Positions 8,371-16,791 of a stretch of DNA of 64,000 nt are shown here, piece by piece. The notes beneath the pieces are model-generated. The model saw nothing but the letters and a program-made list of their open reading frames with translations, made no database searches and was not told the origin of the DNA. How positions within the stretch are numbered: the stretch's first letter is position 1; each line of letters starts with the position of its first letter. The DNA is from Brevundimonas sp. PAMC22021. Its GTDB lineage: Bacteria; Pseudomonadota; Alphaproteobacteria; Caulobacterales; Caulobacteraceae. The DNA lies in the NCBI RefSeq assembly GCF_019443405.1, contig NZ_CP080376.1, forward strand, positions 1,798,001-1,862,000, in the 5' to 3' direction. The translations under genes were made by a program, and so were the position numbers.

Positions 8371-9306
8371 ATGAAGCTGCTTTCCGGCAACTCGAACAGG
8401 CCCCTTTCCCAGGCGATCGCCGACCACCTCGACGCCCCGCTCACGCGCACCCAGGTCAAGCGGTTCGCCGACAACGAGGTCTTCGCCGTCATCGAGGAAA
8501 ACGTCCGGGGCGAGGACGTTTTCGTGATCCAGTCGACCTCCTATCCGGCCAACGACAACCTGATGGAGATGCTGATCATCACCGACGCCCTGGTGCGCGC
8601 CTCGGCCCGCCGGATCACAGCGGTGATGCCCTACTTCGGTTATGCGCGGCAGGACCGGAAGACCGGCGGCCGCACGCCGATCTCCGCCAAGCTGGTGGCC
8701 AATCTGATCACCCGGGCCGGCGCCGACCGGGTGCTGACCATGGACCTGCACGCGGGCCAGATTCAGGGCTTCTTCGACATCCCGACCGACAATCTGGTCG
8801 CCATTCCCGTCCTCGCCCAGGACATCAAGGAACACTATCCGCGCGGCGACGACCTGATGATCGTGTCGCCGGACGTGGGCGGCGTGGTGCGCGCCCGCGC
8901 CCTGGCCAGCCGCCTCGACGCCGACCTTGCCATTGTCGACAAGCGCCGTCCCAAGGCGGGCGAGAGCGAGGTCATGAACATCATCGGCGACGTGTCGGGC
9001 CGTCGCTGCATCCTGTTCGACGACATCGTCGATTCCGGCGGCACGCTGGTCAACGCCGCCAAGGCCCTGATCGACGACGGCGCGACCGAGGTCTCGGCCT
9101 ACATCAGCCACGGCGTGCTGTCCGGCCCGGCGGTCCAGCGCGTCGCGGACGGCCCGTTGAAGGAGCTGGTCATCACCGACTCCATCGAACAGCCCCACGA
9201 AGTCTTGACCTGCGGGAAAATCCGAACGGTTTCAGTCGCTCCTCTTATCGGTGAAGCTATCCGCCGGATCGCAAACGAGGAATCGGTCTCGAAGCTGTTC
9301 GATTAA
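8371..9306 (+). CDS. prs: Ribose-phosphate pyrophosphokinase
   Basis: 311 aa, family-typical length. Makes PRPP from ribose 5-phosphate and ATP for nucleotide, histidine and tryptophan synthesis. Visible motifs: RFADNEV with [33 protein letters not shown], and the PRPP-binding loop [17 protein letters not shown] at 8371 has an AAAGGA about 8 nt upstream. Transcribed divergently from bamD, with a 199-bp gap between their starts that must hold both promoters; I see no unusual feature there. Confidence 0.97.
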   Translation: MKLLSGNSNRPLSQAIADHLDAPLTRTQVKRFADNEVFAVIEENVRGEDVFVIQSTSYPANDNLMEMLIITDALVRASARRITAVMPYFGYARQDRKTGGRTPISAKLVANLITRAGADRVLTMDLHAGQIQGFFDIPTDNLVAIPVLAQDIKEHYPRGDDLMIVSPDVGGVVRARALASRLDADLAIVDKRRPKAGESEVMNIIGDVSGRRCILFDDIVDSGGTLVNAAKALIDDGATEVSAYISHGVLSGPAVQRVADGPLKELVITDSIEQPHEVLTCGKIRTVSVAPLIGEAIRRIANEESVSKLFD

Positions 9307-9399
9307 CCTTCGAAAAACCATTTACGCCGCGTTATAAGCCCTCCAGTTCCGGCGACCACACCCCCTGGTCGTCTCGCGTTCTTCCGGGATCATGCGTTC

Positions 9400-10479
9400 A
9401 TGACCAAGGCTTCCCCCAGCCGCGGCCTGTCACTTGCCGCTATCGCCGCCGCCGTCTTCCTGGCCAACTGCGCCAAGCCGGAGGCTGACGCCCCGCCGCC
9501 GCCCGTCGCGCCGCCGCCCCCGCCGCCCGTGACCCTGAACGAGGGCGTGGCCCAGGCCGCCTCAATCTATGTCGCCTTCCTGCGCGACGCCCAGACCATT
9601 CAGCCGGGCGGCTTCACCGACGCCGAGTCGATTCAGGCCGCCATCCGCAAGGGCGCGGCCTATGAACCGGCCCAGCTGTCGCGCGGGCTGATCGCCTATG
9701 GCTCGATCATCGCCCTGCAGTCGCCCGAGTTCGTGGCCGGCGTGCGCCAGTTCGCCGTTGATCCGACGCAGCGCCAGCAGGTCGTCGCCCAGATCGTGGC
9801 CGATCCCGCCTACGCCGCGACCCTGCCGGGCGCCGACGCCGCCGCCGGCCTGATCGCGGCCACCGTAGGCCGCGACGCCACCGCCATGGTCGCGATCGCC
9901 GACGGCATCGAGAACGACGCCTATACGATCCAGGAACGCAATGACCCGCGCCGCCGCTGGGCCACGACCCACCTGACGGAACGCGAAGTGCGCCTGGAGG
10001 CCGCCAAGTCCGCCTCCATCGCCCAGATGCTGCCGTCGGCCGACGAGTCCGCCCGCCTGTTCACGGCGGCCAACGCCGGAACCGGCCTGGCCGTAGAGGC
10101 CGGGCGCAGCGGCCCGCCCTACACGCCCGCCGTGGTCCGCTCGCTGGCCATCGCCGCCCTGGCGGCTCTCGGCGCCGCAGGCGACGAGGCGCGCGCCAAC
10201 ACCGAGGCGCTGACGGTGGAATCGAACAACGAGTTCTGCCTGAACATGTCCAAGCTGATGCTCTATCAGTGCCTGGCCGCTTCGCGCCCCAGCTATGAAG
10301 ACATGTTCTGCCTGGGCCGCCACATCACCCGCGACCTGGCCAGTTGCACCACCCAGGCGCTGCGTCCGCCGCCGATCATCAGCGTGGGCGAGCCGGTGAC
10401 CACCAGCACCGTCGCCAACGCTGTGCCGGTCCAGACGCCCGTCCAAACCCCAGTCCAGACCCCCGCCGCTTCGAACTGA
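9400..10479 (+). CDS. Proline-rich predicted lipoprotein, function unknown
   Basis: 359 aa. Lipoprotein-type signal with FLANC (Cys24), a Pro-rich spacer (residues ~32-47), then an Ala-rich globular part with four Cys residues in the C-terminal third (EFCLNMSK, LYQCLAASR, MFCLGRHI, LASCTTQ) that could form two disulphides. The tail is a threefold VQTP repeat. I do not recognise a family; cell-envelope role is likely from the signal. A strong terminator follows 11 bp after the stop. Confidence 0.8.
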   Translation: MTKASPSRGLSLAAIAAAVFLANCAKPEADAPPPPVAPPPPPPVTLNEGVAQAASIYVAFLRDAQTIQPGGFTDAESIQAAIRKGAAYEPAQLSRGLIAYGSIIALQSPEFVAGVRQFAVDPTQRQQVVAQIVADPAYAATLPGADAAAGLIAATVGRDATAMVAIADGIENDAYTIQERNDPRRRWATTHLTEREVRLEAAKSASIAQMLPSADESARLFTAANAGTGLAVEAGRSGPPYTPAVVRSLAIAALAALGAAGDEARANTEALTVESNNEFCLNMSKLMLYQCLAASRPSYEDMFCLGRHITRDLASCTTQALRPPPIISVGEPVTTSTVANAVPVQTPVQTPVQTPAASN

Positions 10480-10490
10480 ACCGTGAATAC

Positions 10491-10528
10491 AGAAAGCCCG
10501 CCGGATGCTCCGGCGGGCGTGCTTTCTT
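10491..10528 (+). terminator. Rho-independent terminator after the lipoprotein gene
   Basis: 10-bp stem GCCCGCCGGA with perfect complement, 3-nt loop, followed by a short T-rich run (GCTTTCTT). Confidence 0.8.
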
Positions 10529-10594
10529 GCTTCGCGGCCAGGGCGATCCGCCCTATCGATTCGCCCGCTCGTGATCCTGTGCTAGGGTAAGGTC

Positions 10595-10858
10595 ATGGCC
10601 GACGGCGCCCTGACATTGACCCTGGATGACGCCACCGTGGCCCGCCTCGCCGAGGCGGCTGCCCTGGTCGGCCAGACGCCCGAGGCCTACGCGGCCGATC
10701 GCCTGGCCGAGACCCTTTCACCCAGTCTCGCTCACGACTGGACCGAGGCCAACGCGCGGCTGGCCGAATACGATCGCACCGGCGAGTATGTGACGCTGGA
10801 GGAGTGGTCCGCAGCGTTCAAGGCCGATGTGGAAGCGCGCCTCGCACGTCGCGCGTGA
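10595..10858 (+). CDS. ParD-like antitoxin
   Basis: 87 aa. The N-terminus (LTLTLDDATVARLAEAAALVGQ, with TPEAYAADRLAE) has the strand-helix-helix pattern of ribbon-helix-helix antitoxins; the acidic C-terminal half (NARLAEYDRTGEYVTLEEWSAAFKADV) would wrap the toxin. The stop overlaps the GTG start of the next gene as GTGA, typical of coupled toxin-antitoxin pairs. A GCTAGGGT -10-like box lies just 7 bp before the ATG. Confidence 0.82.
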   Translation: MADGALTLTLDDATVARLAEAAALVGQTPEAYAADRLAETLSPSLAHDWTEANARLAEYDRTGEYVTLEEWSAAFKADVEARLARRA

Positions 10859-11127
10859 GGGTTCGCCTTTCCATTCAGGCAACGGCGGATCGCCACCGAC
10901 TGGCCGCCTTCCTCGCCGAACATGATCAAGGCGCCGCCTTGCGCGCCGTGGACGCCATCACGACCGGCATCGCCCAACTCGCCCTCACGCCTCTGATGGG
11001 CATGCAGATCGGCGGCCTTCGCGAGCTCTACATCCGCTTCGGCGACAGCGGCTACGTCGTCCAGTACCGGATCGACGCTGAGGCCGTCATCGTCGCCCGC
11101 ATCTTCCACATGCGCGAAGCACGCTAG
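10855..11127 (+). CDS. ParE/RelE-family toxin
   Basis: 90 aa from GTG at 10855. The pattern is that of ParE toxins: RLSIQATADRHRLAAFLAEH helix, then GMQIGGLRELYIRFGDSGYVVQYRID strand region and C-terminal VIVARIFHMRE. ParE proteins poison gyrase, RelE relatives cleave mRNA; the sequence does not decide which. The stop codon shares bases with the stop of the convergent vapC-like gene. Confidence 0.85.
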   Translation: MRVRLSIQATADRHRLAAFLAEHDQGAALRAVDAITTGIAQLALTPLMGMQIGGLRELYIRFGDSGYVVQYRIDAEAVIVARIFHMREAR

Positions 11128-11513
11128 GCAGCGAGGGCGCTGGTTAAGGGCGTGCGTGCGAAATCCTCGCCCACGAACAGCAGCGGAACAGATCGCCTAT
11201 CAGCGACTTCGTAAGCGAAGCAATCGCCGAAATTCAGGGCGGCCGCATGCACGCCCTTGCCCCAGCGCCCGTAGATTCCGGCGATTCGGCGAGCGACGTC
11301 AGCTGTCACAGCTGCCTGCTCAAATCCCAACCCGTCGATTAGCCTCTCCATTTCGGCGCCCAGGCCGCGACGCTCGGCGACGATCAGCGCCTCCGCCATT
11401 GTCGCGGTGGAGATGACCAGGGCGTCATCGGTCTCAAGCGCCGAGGCGCAGGCGTCCGCCTGAGGTTCTTCAAGCAGGATCGCCATTAAAGCCGAGGTGT
11501 CGACCGCGATCAC
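11124..11513 (-). CDS. vapC: VapC-type PIN-domain ribonuclease toxin
   Basis: 129 aa from GTG at 11513. PIN-domain acidic residues are visible: Asp5 in AVDTSALMAI, Glu in TMAEALIV, Asp in NFGDCFAYEVA, then PLLFVGEDF. VapC toxins are Mg-dependent RNases that cut tRNA or rRNA. The start overlaps the vapB stop (GTGA). Converges on the parE-like gene. Confidence 0.9.
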   Translation of the reverse strand: MIAVDTSALMAILLEEPQADACASALETDDALVISTATMAEALIVAERRGLGAEMERLIDGLGFEQAAVTADVARRIAGIYGRWGKGVHAAALNFGDCFAYEVADRRSVPLLFVGEDFARTPLTSALAA

Positions 11514-11767
11514 CGAGGCAGGCCGTCATCGTCGTACAGGAAATCTTGGCTGCGCGCTGCCTCCGGCCCGCAGGTCGTCTTGGTACGGGCGGACTGGCGA
11601 ACGGCCTGCAGCAACTCACCTCGGCGATCCCGGTGCTGCCGGTCTTCGGCAGGCGCCAGCCGCACGGCCGCTCGTCCGTGCCGGGTCAGGACGATCTCCT
11701 CGCCGCGCTCGGCGCGCCGAACCAGGTTCGTCAGCGTCCTCTTCGCATCTGTAACCGATATCTGCAT
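11510..11767 (-). CDS. vapB: VapB antitoxin, Phd/YefM type
   Basis: 85 aa from ATG at 11767. MQISVTDAKRTLTNLVRRAE and GEEIVLTRHGRAAVRL are the Phd/YefM DNA-binding signature; the C-terminal part should bind VapC. Ten upstream residues in the longer frame are discarded because the family begins at this Met. It lies 36 bp after the peptidase gene on the same strand, so read-through from there is possible. Confidence 0.87.
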   Translation of the reverse strand: MQISVTDAKRTLTNLVRRAERGEEIVLTRHGRAAVRLAPAEDRQHRDRRGELLQAVRQSARTKTTCGPEAARSQDFLYDDDGLPR

Positions 11768-11803
11768 GCGCGAAGAATGGTCCAGACGATGGTCCACTTC
11801 AAG

Positions 11804-13252
11804 TCAGACCAGCACCACCCTTCCCGCCTCCATCCGGAACGCCACCCCCGTTCGCTGGAACAGCCGGGCGATCACCGCCGCCGGATCAGGCGCGCCTTCG
11901 TCCAGCAGTCTTTCGATGTCGAGGCGCAGCGACGGGTCGCGGGACACCTCTGTCAGGGCGTCCAGCCACTCCTCGCGGCTCAGCACGCCGTCACGCCGGT
12001 TTTCGTCGATCAGGGGCTTCAGGAAGTCGAGCCAGTCGCCTCCGGTCGCCCGGGCTTGCGCCCCCTCGGCAGCGAGGGCGAAGACGGCGCCGCAGGCATA
12101 AAAGGCGCGCTGCTCGCCTCGCTGGTTCGCCGTGACGACCGAGCGATCGCGCGAAAGATCGGTGCAGTCGTCGACCTCCGTCTGCAAGGCGGCCACGTCG
12201 TCATAGGTCGGATTCAGCGCCTTTAGCGCCCTCACCGCCATCAGGTCGGCCCCGCCTTCGGTGATCCAGGCGTCGCGGGCATATTCATAGCGCACCGTCT
12301 GTCCGAGCCAGAAATGCGCGCTCTCGTGGCCGATGAACCAGCGCGACACCGTCAGCATCTCCGCCGTCGGATTCAGAACTCCAGCGCCTTCGAAGCTCAT
12401 GGTGATCAGGCCCGGCATGACGCTGCCGCCCATGCTCGTTATCCGCTCGGTCGGCCCATTCCAACTGATCATCACCGTGGGCCGGTCGGTCTGCCCGCGC
12501 CCCAGCCGCCGCGTGTACCAGTCGCCAACCCGCGGGGCGAAGCCGCCGACCTGTTCGCCGATCCAGGCGGGCAGCGCCGGGTCCATTATGGTGGTCAGCC
12601 GCTCGCCGTCGACCTGCTCGACCTGTCCGAACAGAACATAGCTGTTGCCGTCGTCGGTAACGGCGCGGTCCAGCCGTTCGCCGCCCAGCAGCACGGGACC
12701 AGCGGCGTCTCGCCACGTCACGACAGGCGTCGGCCCCACCTGCACGCCGTTCAGATCCTCCGGCATCGCGGCCAGCGCCGCCTCCGAATCAACGGGAAAG
12801 ATGTCGAACTGGCGCGTCGGCAGCGCGACGGCGCCGGTCGTGAACGCCAGCGTCTCGTAGCCGGCCTCGATCTGAGCGTGAGCCGGCGTAAAGGCGATCC
12901 GAACCTCTCTCGGCACGGACCCGCCTCCTGTCGCGCGCAGGACGTCAAAGGCGCCGCGCCGCTCCAGCACCACGCCCGGCGTCTCGACCGTCCATTGCTT
13001 CAGCCGCCAGGGAAGACGCACCTCCGCAATCAGCTCCGAACGGGAAAAGGCCCAGATCGGAGCCTCCCGGCCGAAGCGGTAGTCCGCCGTCCAGCGATCG
13101 CCATCCCGAGTGACCTCCACCGTCGTACGCCCCTGCGCGACGTGTCGGCTCGCGCTGTCCCTGACCGGCGCCGAGGCGCAACCCACGACGCCTGCGCTCG
13201 CCATGAGGCTTGCACCGGCGATCAGCGCGCGGACGGCGTCACGAAGCTTCAT
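11804..13252 (-). CDS. Lipoprotein zinc peptidase, HExxH (M1-like gluzincin)
   Basis: 482 aa. Lipoprotein signal with lipobox GVVGC; a beta-rich N-terminal half; catalytic HESAHFW (residues ~306-312) followed about 18-20 residues later by WITEGGADLMAV, giving the third zinc ligand Glu. This is the gluzincin layout of M1 aminopeptidase-like proteins, without an obvious GxMEN motif, so the exact subfamily is unclear. ATG at 13252 is preferred; an alternative ATG pair lies about 30 nt upstream. Downstream of the WYL regulator with a 41-bp gap, possibly in one operon. Confidence 0.75.
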   Translation of the reverse strand: MKLRDAVRALIAGASLMASAGVVGCASAPVRDSASRHVAQGRTTVEVTRDGDRWTADYRFGREAPIWAFSRSELIAEVRLPWRLKQWTVETPGVVLERRGAFDVLRATGGGSVPREVRIAFTPAHAQIEAGYETLAFTTGAVALPTRQFDIFPVDSEAALAAMPEDLNGVQVGPTPVVTWRDAAGPVLLGGERLDRAVTDDGNSYVLFGQVEQVDGERLTTIMDPALPAWIGEQVGGFAPRVGDWYTRRLGRGQTDRPTVMISWNGPTERITSMGGSVMPGLITMSFEGAGVLNPTAEMLTVSRWFIGHESAHFWLGQTVRYEYARDAWITEGGADLMAVRALKALNPTYDDVAALQTEVDDCTDLSRDRSVVTANQRGEQRAFYACGAVFALAAEGAQARATGGDWLDFLKPLIDENRRDGVLSREEWLDALTEVSRDPSLRLDIERLLDEGAPDPAAVIARLFQRTGVAFRMEAGRVVLV

Positions 13253-13293
13253 GGGGTTCCCGGTTCTTCTCGTCTTCATCATAGGGCTGGGAG

Positions 13294-14280
13294 CTAGACC
13301 GCCGCATCCAGCGCGCGGCGGGCTGCGGCCAGCTCGTCGGCCATCACGGTCTTCAACCTTTGCGGCTGCAGGATGACGGCCTGTTCGCCCCAGGTGAACA
13401 GGTGCCAGGCCAGTTCGCGCATGCCCGAGGCCCGGAAGCGCACGATCACGCCGCCGTCCGGCTGATCCTCGAAGCTCTGGGTCGGGTGCCAGCGCCAACC
13501 CCTGGCCTCGTCCGCCCCGCCCGGCGCGATGCGGATCGCCACGTCCTCGATCTCGTCCTGATAGATGCCGAACGACTGGCTGGCGAAGGCGCCCAGGTCG
13601 AAGTCTGCGGGCGGGATCGCCACCCCCTCCTGCGCCGCCACATGGCTCATCCGGTCCAGGCGAAAGGTCTGGATGCGCCCGCTCTCGCGATCCGCCGCCA
13701 CCAGATAGTTGGCCCGGCCGAACATCACGCCGCAGGGGGCGACCGAGCGCCGCCTCGGCTCGGCGCCCGGCCGGGCATAGGTGAAGCCCAGCGGCTGCTG
13801 CGCCAGGACCGCCCCCCGGATCGCGGTCAGCAGGCCCTCGTCCGCCGAGGGGCGCGGCCCCGCCTGCACCGCGATGGTCTCGGCCCGCACCAGGGCCTCC
13901 AGATCGGGCGCCATTCGGTTCAGGGTGGTCGAGCGCATCGCCGCTTTCAGCTTGCGCTCCAGCCCCTCCAGCGCCTGCGCCCGCGCGCCCTCGCCCGCCG
14001 CACGCAGCCCTTGCGCCGCCTTGCTCAGTTCCAGCATCTCGGTCGCGGTCGGCGCCTGCTCGAACGCCGACAGCCCGCCGCGGATGCGCCAGCGCTTGGT
14101 CGGCGGATCGGACACCTCCTCAACCGTTGGAAACAGCATCAAGACGGCGTCGCGCATCCGTTCGGCGGTGCGGCGGCCTACGCGCATCTCGGCCGCCATC
14201 TCGTCCAGCGTCAGGCCCTCGGCGCTGGCCGCCATGCGCCGCGCCAGTTCGATCACCATGGCCGCCTTGTCGTGCCTCAC
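13294..14280 (-). CDS. WYL-domain transcriptional regulator (YafY-like)
   Basis: 328 aa from a GTG at 14280 that has a GGAGG 4 nt upstream; a TTG 36 nt earlier is less likely. N-terminal winged HTH (VIELARRMAASAEGLTLDEMAAEM, RRTAERMRDAV), then a WYL domain (ETIAVQ, PLGFTYARPG, NYLVAADRESGRIQTFRLDRM) and a C-terminal WCX part (VIVRFRASGMRELAWHLFTWG). WYL regulators sense small ligands or nucleic acid and often control stress or DNA-repair genes. It is divergent from a 75-aa gene, its likeliest target besides itself. Confidence 0.9.
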   Translation of the reverse strand: MRHDKAAMVIELARRMAASAEGLTLDEMAAEMRVGRRTAERMRDAVLMLFPTVEEVSDPPTKRWRIRGGLSAFEQAPTATEMLELSKAAQGLRAAGEGARAQALEGLERKLKAAMRSTTLNRMAPDLEALVRAETIAVQAGPRPSADEGLLTAIRGAVLAQQPLGFTYARPGAEPRRRSVAPCGVMFGRANYLVAADRESGRIQTFRLDRMSHVAAQEGVAIPPADFDLGAFASQSFGIYQDEIEDVAIRIAPGGADEARGWRWHPTQSFEDQPDGGVIVRFRASGMRELAWHLFTWGEQAVILQPQRLKTVMADELAAARRALDAAV

Positions 14281-14372
14281 GCCGCCTCCATCTTCATACG
14301 TCCGTTTCTGGCGCAATGCTGCTGCATTGTCTCAACATCAGCAAGAGGCAATCGCTTCAAGGAGAGACGTCC

Positions 14373-14600
14373 ATGGGACAGGCCTTCCACCCCGCAGCCG
14401 CCGTAAACGCCAGCCGCTACATCATCGTGCCGTGCGAGGCGGACGGCGCCGCGGACCTGGCGGTGATCTGGGATCGGCTGGAGGAACAGGTGGTGGACGT
14501 CATCTCCGCCGCCGCCAGCGCCCGCTACTCCGAGGAGGACGCCCTGTGGGACGAGGCGATCGCACCGGCTCACGCCAGTGAATGGCGCATGGCGGCGTGA
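14373..14600 (+). CDS. Small hypothetical protein, 75 aa
   Basis: ATG at 14373 has a strong AAGGAGAG Shine-Dalgarno about 7 nt upstream, which makes this a credible gene despite its size. Soluble; SRYIIVPCEADGAADLAVIWDRLEEQVVDVI reads as one beta strand and an amphipathic helix. No family recognised. It is divergent from the WYL regulator (93 bp) and its TGA directly abuts the stop of the convergent acyltransferase (TGATCA). Confidence 0.72.
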   Translation: MGQAFHPAAAVNASRYIIVPCEADGAADLAVIWDRLEEQVVDVISAAASARYSEEDALWDEAIAPAHASEWRMAA

Positions 14601-15716
14601 TCAGACCGCGAGCTTGGGTCCGGCGACCGCGTCCGGCTTGCGGTTCAGGCGACCGTTGATCCAGTCGCGACCCGGCGTCTCGATCCAGCGGTAGGTCAGG
14701 GCCGACAGGCCGACGATGGCCGCGATCACGGCGAGCGACAGCAGATCGTTCAGCCAAACCGAGCCCAGGTCCACCCGCCGCCCGTTCGGCATCAGCTGGA
14801 GATTGCGCGCCGCGATCAGGCCGATCGTGATCACCAGCATATGGACCATATAGATCGAGTAGGACCAGTGGCCGAGCCGGATCATCGGCCGGGTCGCCAA
14901 CCACCGCGACACGCGGCCGCCCTCGCTGGCGAACACCCAGATGGCGACGGCGAACAACAGCGGGGCCAGCACCTCCCACGGGCCGCGCAGGGTGGACACG
15001 AACACGACCACCGCGACCAGGCAGAGAGGCTCCATCCAGCCCGTCAGGCGCGGCGACAGGTCCGGCCCCGCGCTCCAAAGCCGGTGCGTCAGGCACCCCA
15101 GGAAGAAGCCGTAGGCGGCGCGAGGAAAACCAAAGCTGTAGGTGGTGTTCATGAAGCGTGGCGCGAAGTTCAGCACCACCAGCGCGCCCGCCACCGCGAT
15201 CAACACCGCCCATATGTTGAAGCGCCGGGGCATCCACAGCAGCAAGGCGGCGAAAACGGCATAGCAGCCCATCTCCACGCTGATGCTCCAGGCCGGTCCG
15301 TTCCAGGTGAGGTAGGGATGGATGCCATAGGCCTGGACCAGCAGGAGGTTGGTCAGCAGATACTCCGGCGCCCGGTCGCGCGCGAACGGCGTGATGTCGT
15401 CGAAGTGGAACCACAACCGACAGAACTCCAGCACCACGAAGGCGCCCAGCACCGCCACGTGCAGCGGCCACACGCGGCCCACTCGCCGGATCAGGAACCG
15501 CCGGACGTCCCGTCCACTGCTCAGCCGCGCGCCATAGGCATGGGCGATGACGAAGCCCGACAGCACAAAGAAGAAGTCCACAAACAGATAGCCGTGCCGC
15601 GTCAGCGCCAGCCCATGCAGATGGCTCGACACCGGCAGGTGAAACAGCACCACCAGCAGGGCGCACACCCCCCTCAGGCTGTCCAGCACCTCAAACCGGG
15701 TCGTCTTGGAAATCAT
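14601..15716 (-). CDS. Acyltransferase-3 family membrane protein
   Basis: 371 aa, about ten membrane helices. N-terminal LDSLRGVCALLVVLFH with the family Arg-Gly and catalytic-type His, YLFVDFFFVLSGFVIAHAYG, and RRVGRVWPLH are the Acyl_transf_3 (OafA/NodX) hallmarks. Such proteins move acyl groups to sugars of exopolysaccharide, O-antigen or glucans. No polysaccharide genes flank it, so the acceptor is unknown. Confidence 0.9.
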   Translation of the reverse strand: MISKTTRFEVLDSLRGVCALLVVLFHLPVSSHLHGLALTRHGYLFVDFFFVLSGFVIAHAYGARLSSGRDVRRFLIRRVGRVWPLHVAVLGAFVVLEFCRLWFHFDDITPFARDRAPEYLLTNLLLVQAYGIHPYLTWNGPAWSISVEMGCYAVFAALLLWMPRRFNIWAVLIAVAGALVVLNFAPRFMNTTYSFGFPRAAYGFFLGCLTHRLWSAGPDLSPRLTGWMEPLCLVAVVVFVSTLRGPWEVLAPLLFAVAIWVFASEGGRVSRWLATRPMIRLGHWSYSIYMVHMLVITIGLIAARNLQLMPNGRRVDLGSVWLNDLLSLAVIAAIVGLSALTYRWIETPGRDWINGRLNRKPDAVAGPKLAV

Positions 15717-15770
15717 CGCGACGGAATAGCGCCAAGCGGCGCCGTCGCCTAGCGCAGGCCGGTCTGCGCG

Positions 15771-16133
15771 TCAGAACACATCGACGAACGCCGCCTTGGC
15801 GGCGTCGTTTGTGCCGTCGGCGGTGGCCTGGCCGTTCTTGACCACGGCGATGCCGATCGGCCCTTGTCCCCCGGTCTTCTTCAGGGTGCAGCGGCCGTTG
15901 TCGGTGGGCAGGCGGCCGCGCATGGGGCCCGAACCGGTGTGGGTGATCTGATTGGTCAGGGCGCCCTGCACCGTCACCGGGCGGAAACGGCAGTCCAGAG
16001 ACCAGCTGGCGCCCTGCGGCGCGGCGACGCTCCAGTGCAGGCCGCCTTGTGGATCGACCCCACGCAGGCCCTGCGCCATGGCGGCGGGGGCGACGACGGA
16101 CGCCACGGCGGCGACAAGGAACAGCGACTTCAT
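15771..16133 (-). CDS. Small secreted protein, function unknown
   Basis: 120 aa from ATG at 16133 with GGAG 6 nt upstream. Sec signal MKSLFLVAAVASVVAPAAMAQ, then a mature part of ~100 residues with two Cys (LDCRFRP, GRCTLKK) that may form one disulphide. No family recognised. Confidence 0.75.
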   Translation of the reverse strand: MKSLFLVAAVASVVAPAAMAQGLRGVDPQGGLHWSVAAPQGASWSLDCRFRPVTVQGALTNQITHTGSGPMRGRLPTDNGRCTLKKTGGQGPIGIAVVKNGQATADGTNDAAKAAFVDVF

Positions 16134-16146
16134 AAGCAACTCCGGA

Positions 16147-16431
16147 TCAGGCGCCCGTGCGGGCGAGCCGCCACAGGGCGGCGGCGATGAACAGCGGGCC
16201 GAGCAGCAGCATCACCCAGTCGAACACGCCAAGCGCGCGGTCCTGGGTAATCACTCGAACCAGAATGCCGGAAAACACCATCACCACGCCGCAGTCGCGC
16301 AGGCGCATCTGGCGCAGCGGCGTGCGCCCCATGAACCAGCTACACAGCCACAGTCCGAACCCCAACCCCGTCGCGATCCAAGAGGCGAGAACCGCCAGCC
16401 GGACCGGATCGGCGAGCGTCTCGGCCGTCAG
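16147..16431 (-). CDS. Small membrane protein coupled to the cytochrome oxidase subunit gene
   Basis: About 94 aa with three hydrophobic segments (VRLAVLASWIATGLGFGLWLCSWF, CGVVMVFSGILVRVI, WVMLLLGPLFIAAALW). The frame clearly codes up to the overlap with the preceding gene but has no ATG, GTG or suitable TTG; the only start that keeps the first helix is a CTG that overlaps the upstream stop as CTGA. Start is therefore uncertain. Function unknown; position after the oxidase subunit hints at a respiratory link. Confidence 0.6.
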   Translation of the reverse strand: MTAETLADPVRLAVLASWIATGLGFGLWLCSWFMGRTPLRQMRLRDCGVVMVFSGILVRVITQDRALGVFDWVMLLLGPLFIAAALWRLARTGA

Positions 16432-16736
16432 AGCGCGTGCTCCGGCTTGGTCTTCAGAGCGATGATCCCGGCCACGATCAGCACGGCGGCGCAGATCACG
16501 GCGGCGATCAGATTGCCGCCCGGGTGGAACCACAGCGTCAGGAACAGCACCAGCGCGGCCACGCCCAGCGAGCCCCACTTGGTCAGGTTCATGAACAGGC
16601 CATAGGTGGCGTGCTGTTCGTTCAGCGGCATGGAGCCGTGCACATAGGCCTGCGCATCGGCGTCGGCGTGAACGGTCGCGTTCTCCACGAAATTCGCTTC
16701 GCCATCGGTGACGACGGGGTGGTGCGGGTCGGCCAT
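16428..16736 (-). CDS. aa3-type cytochrome c oxidase subunit IV-like protein
   Basis: 102 aa. The soluble His/Ala-rich N-terminus carries HGSMPLNEQHATYGLFMNLTKWGS, the signature of the alphaproteobacterial aa3 oxidase subunit IV family, here followed by two helices (VAALVLFLTLWF, LIAAVICAAVLIVAGIIAL), one more than the usual single-helix form. Other oxidase genes are not in the window. Overlaps the next small membrane gene by 4 nt. Confidence 0.82.
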   Translation of the reverse strand: MADPHHPVVTDGEANFVENATVHADADAQAYVHGSMPLNEQHATYGLFMNLTKWGSLGVAALVLFLTLWFHPGGNLIAAVICAAVLIVAGIIALKTKPEHAL

Positions 16737-16791
16737 GTCGCGGTTCCGTTGAGGGATCGTGGCCGCGACTATAGCGAGCCTTGGCCGGGGC

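Noticed and set aside
8041-9198. 385-aa minus-strand frame over bamD start and prs
   Set aside because: Shadow; prs and bamD motifs are on other frames.
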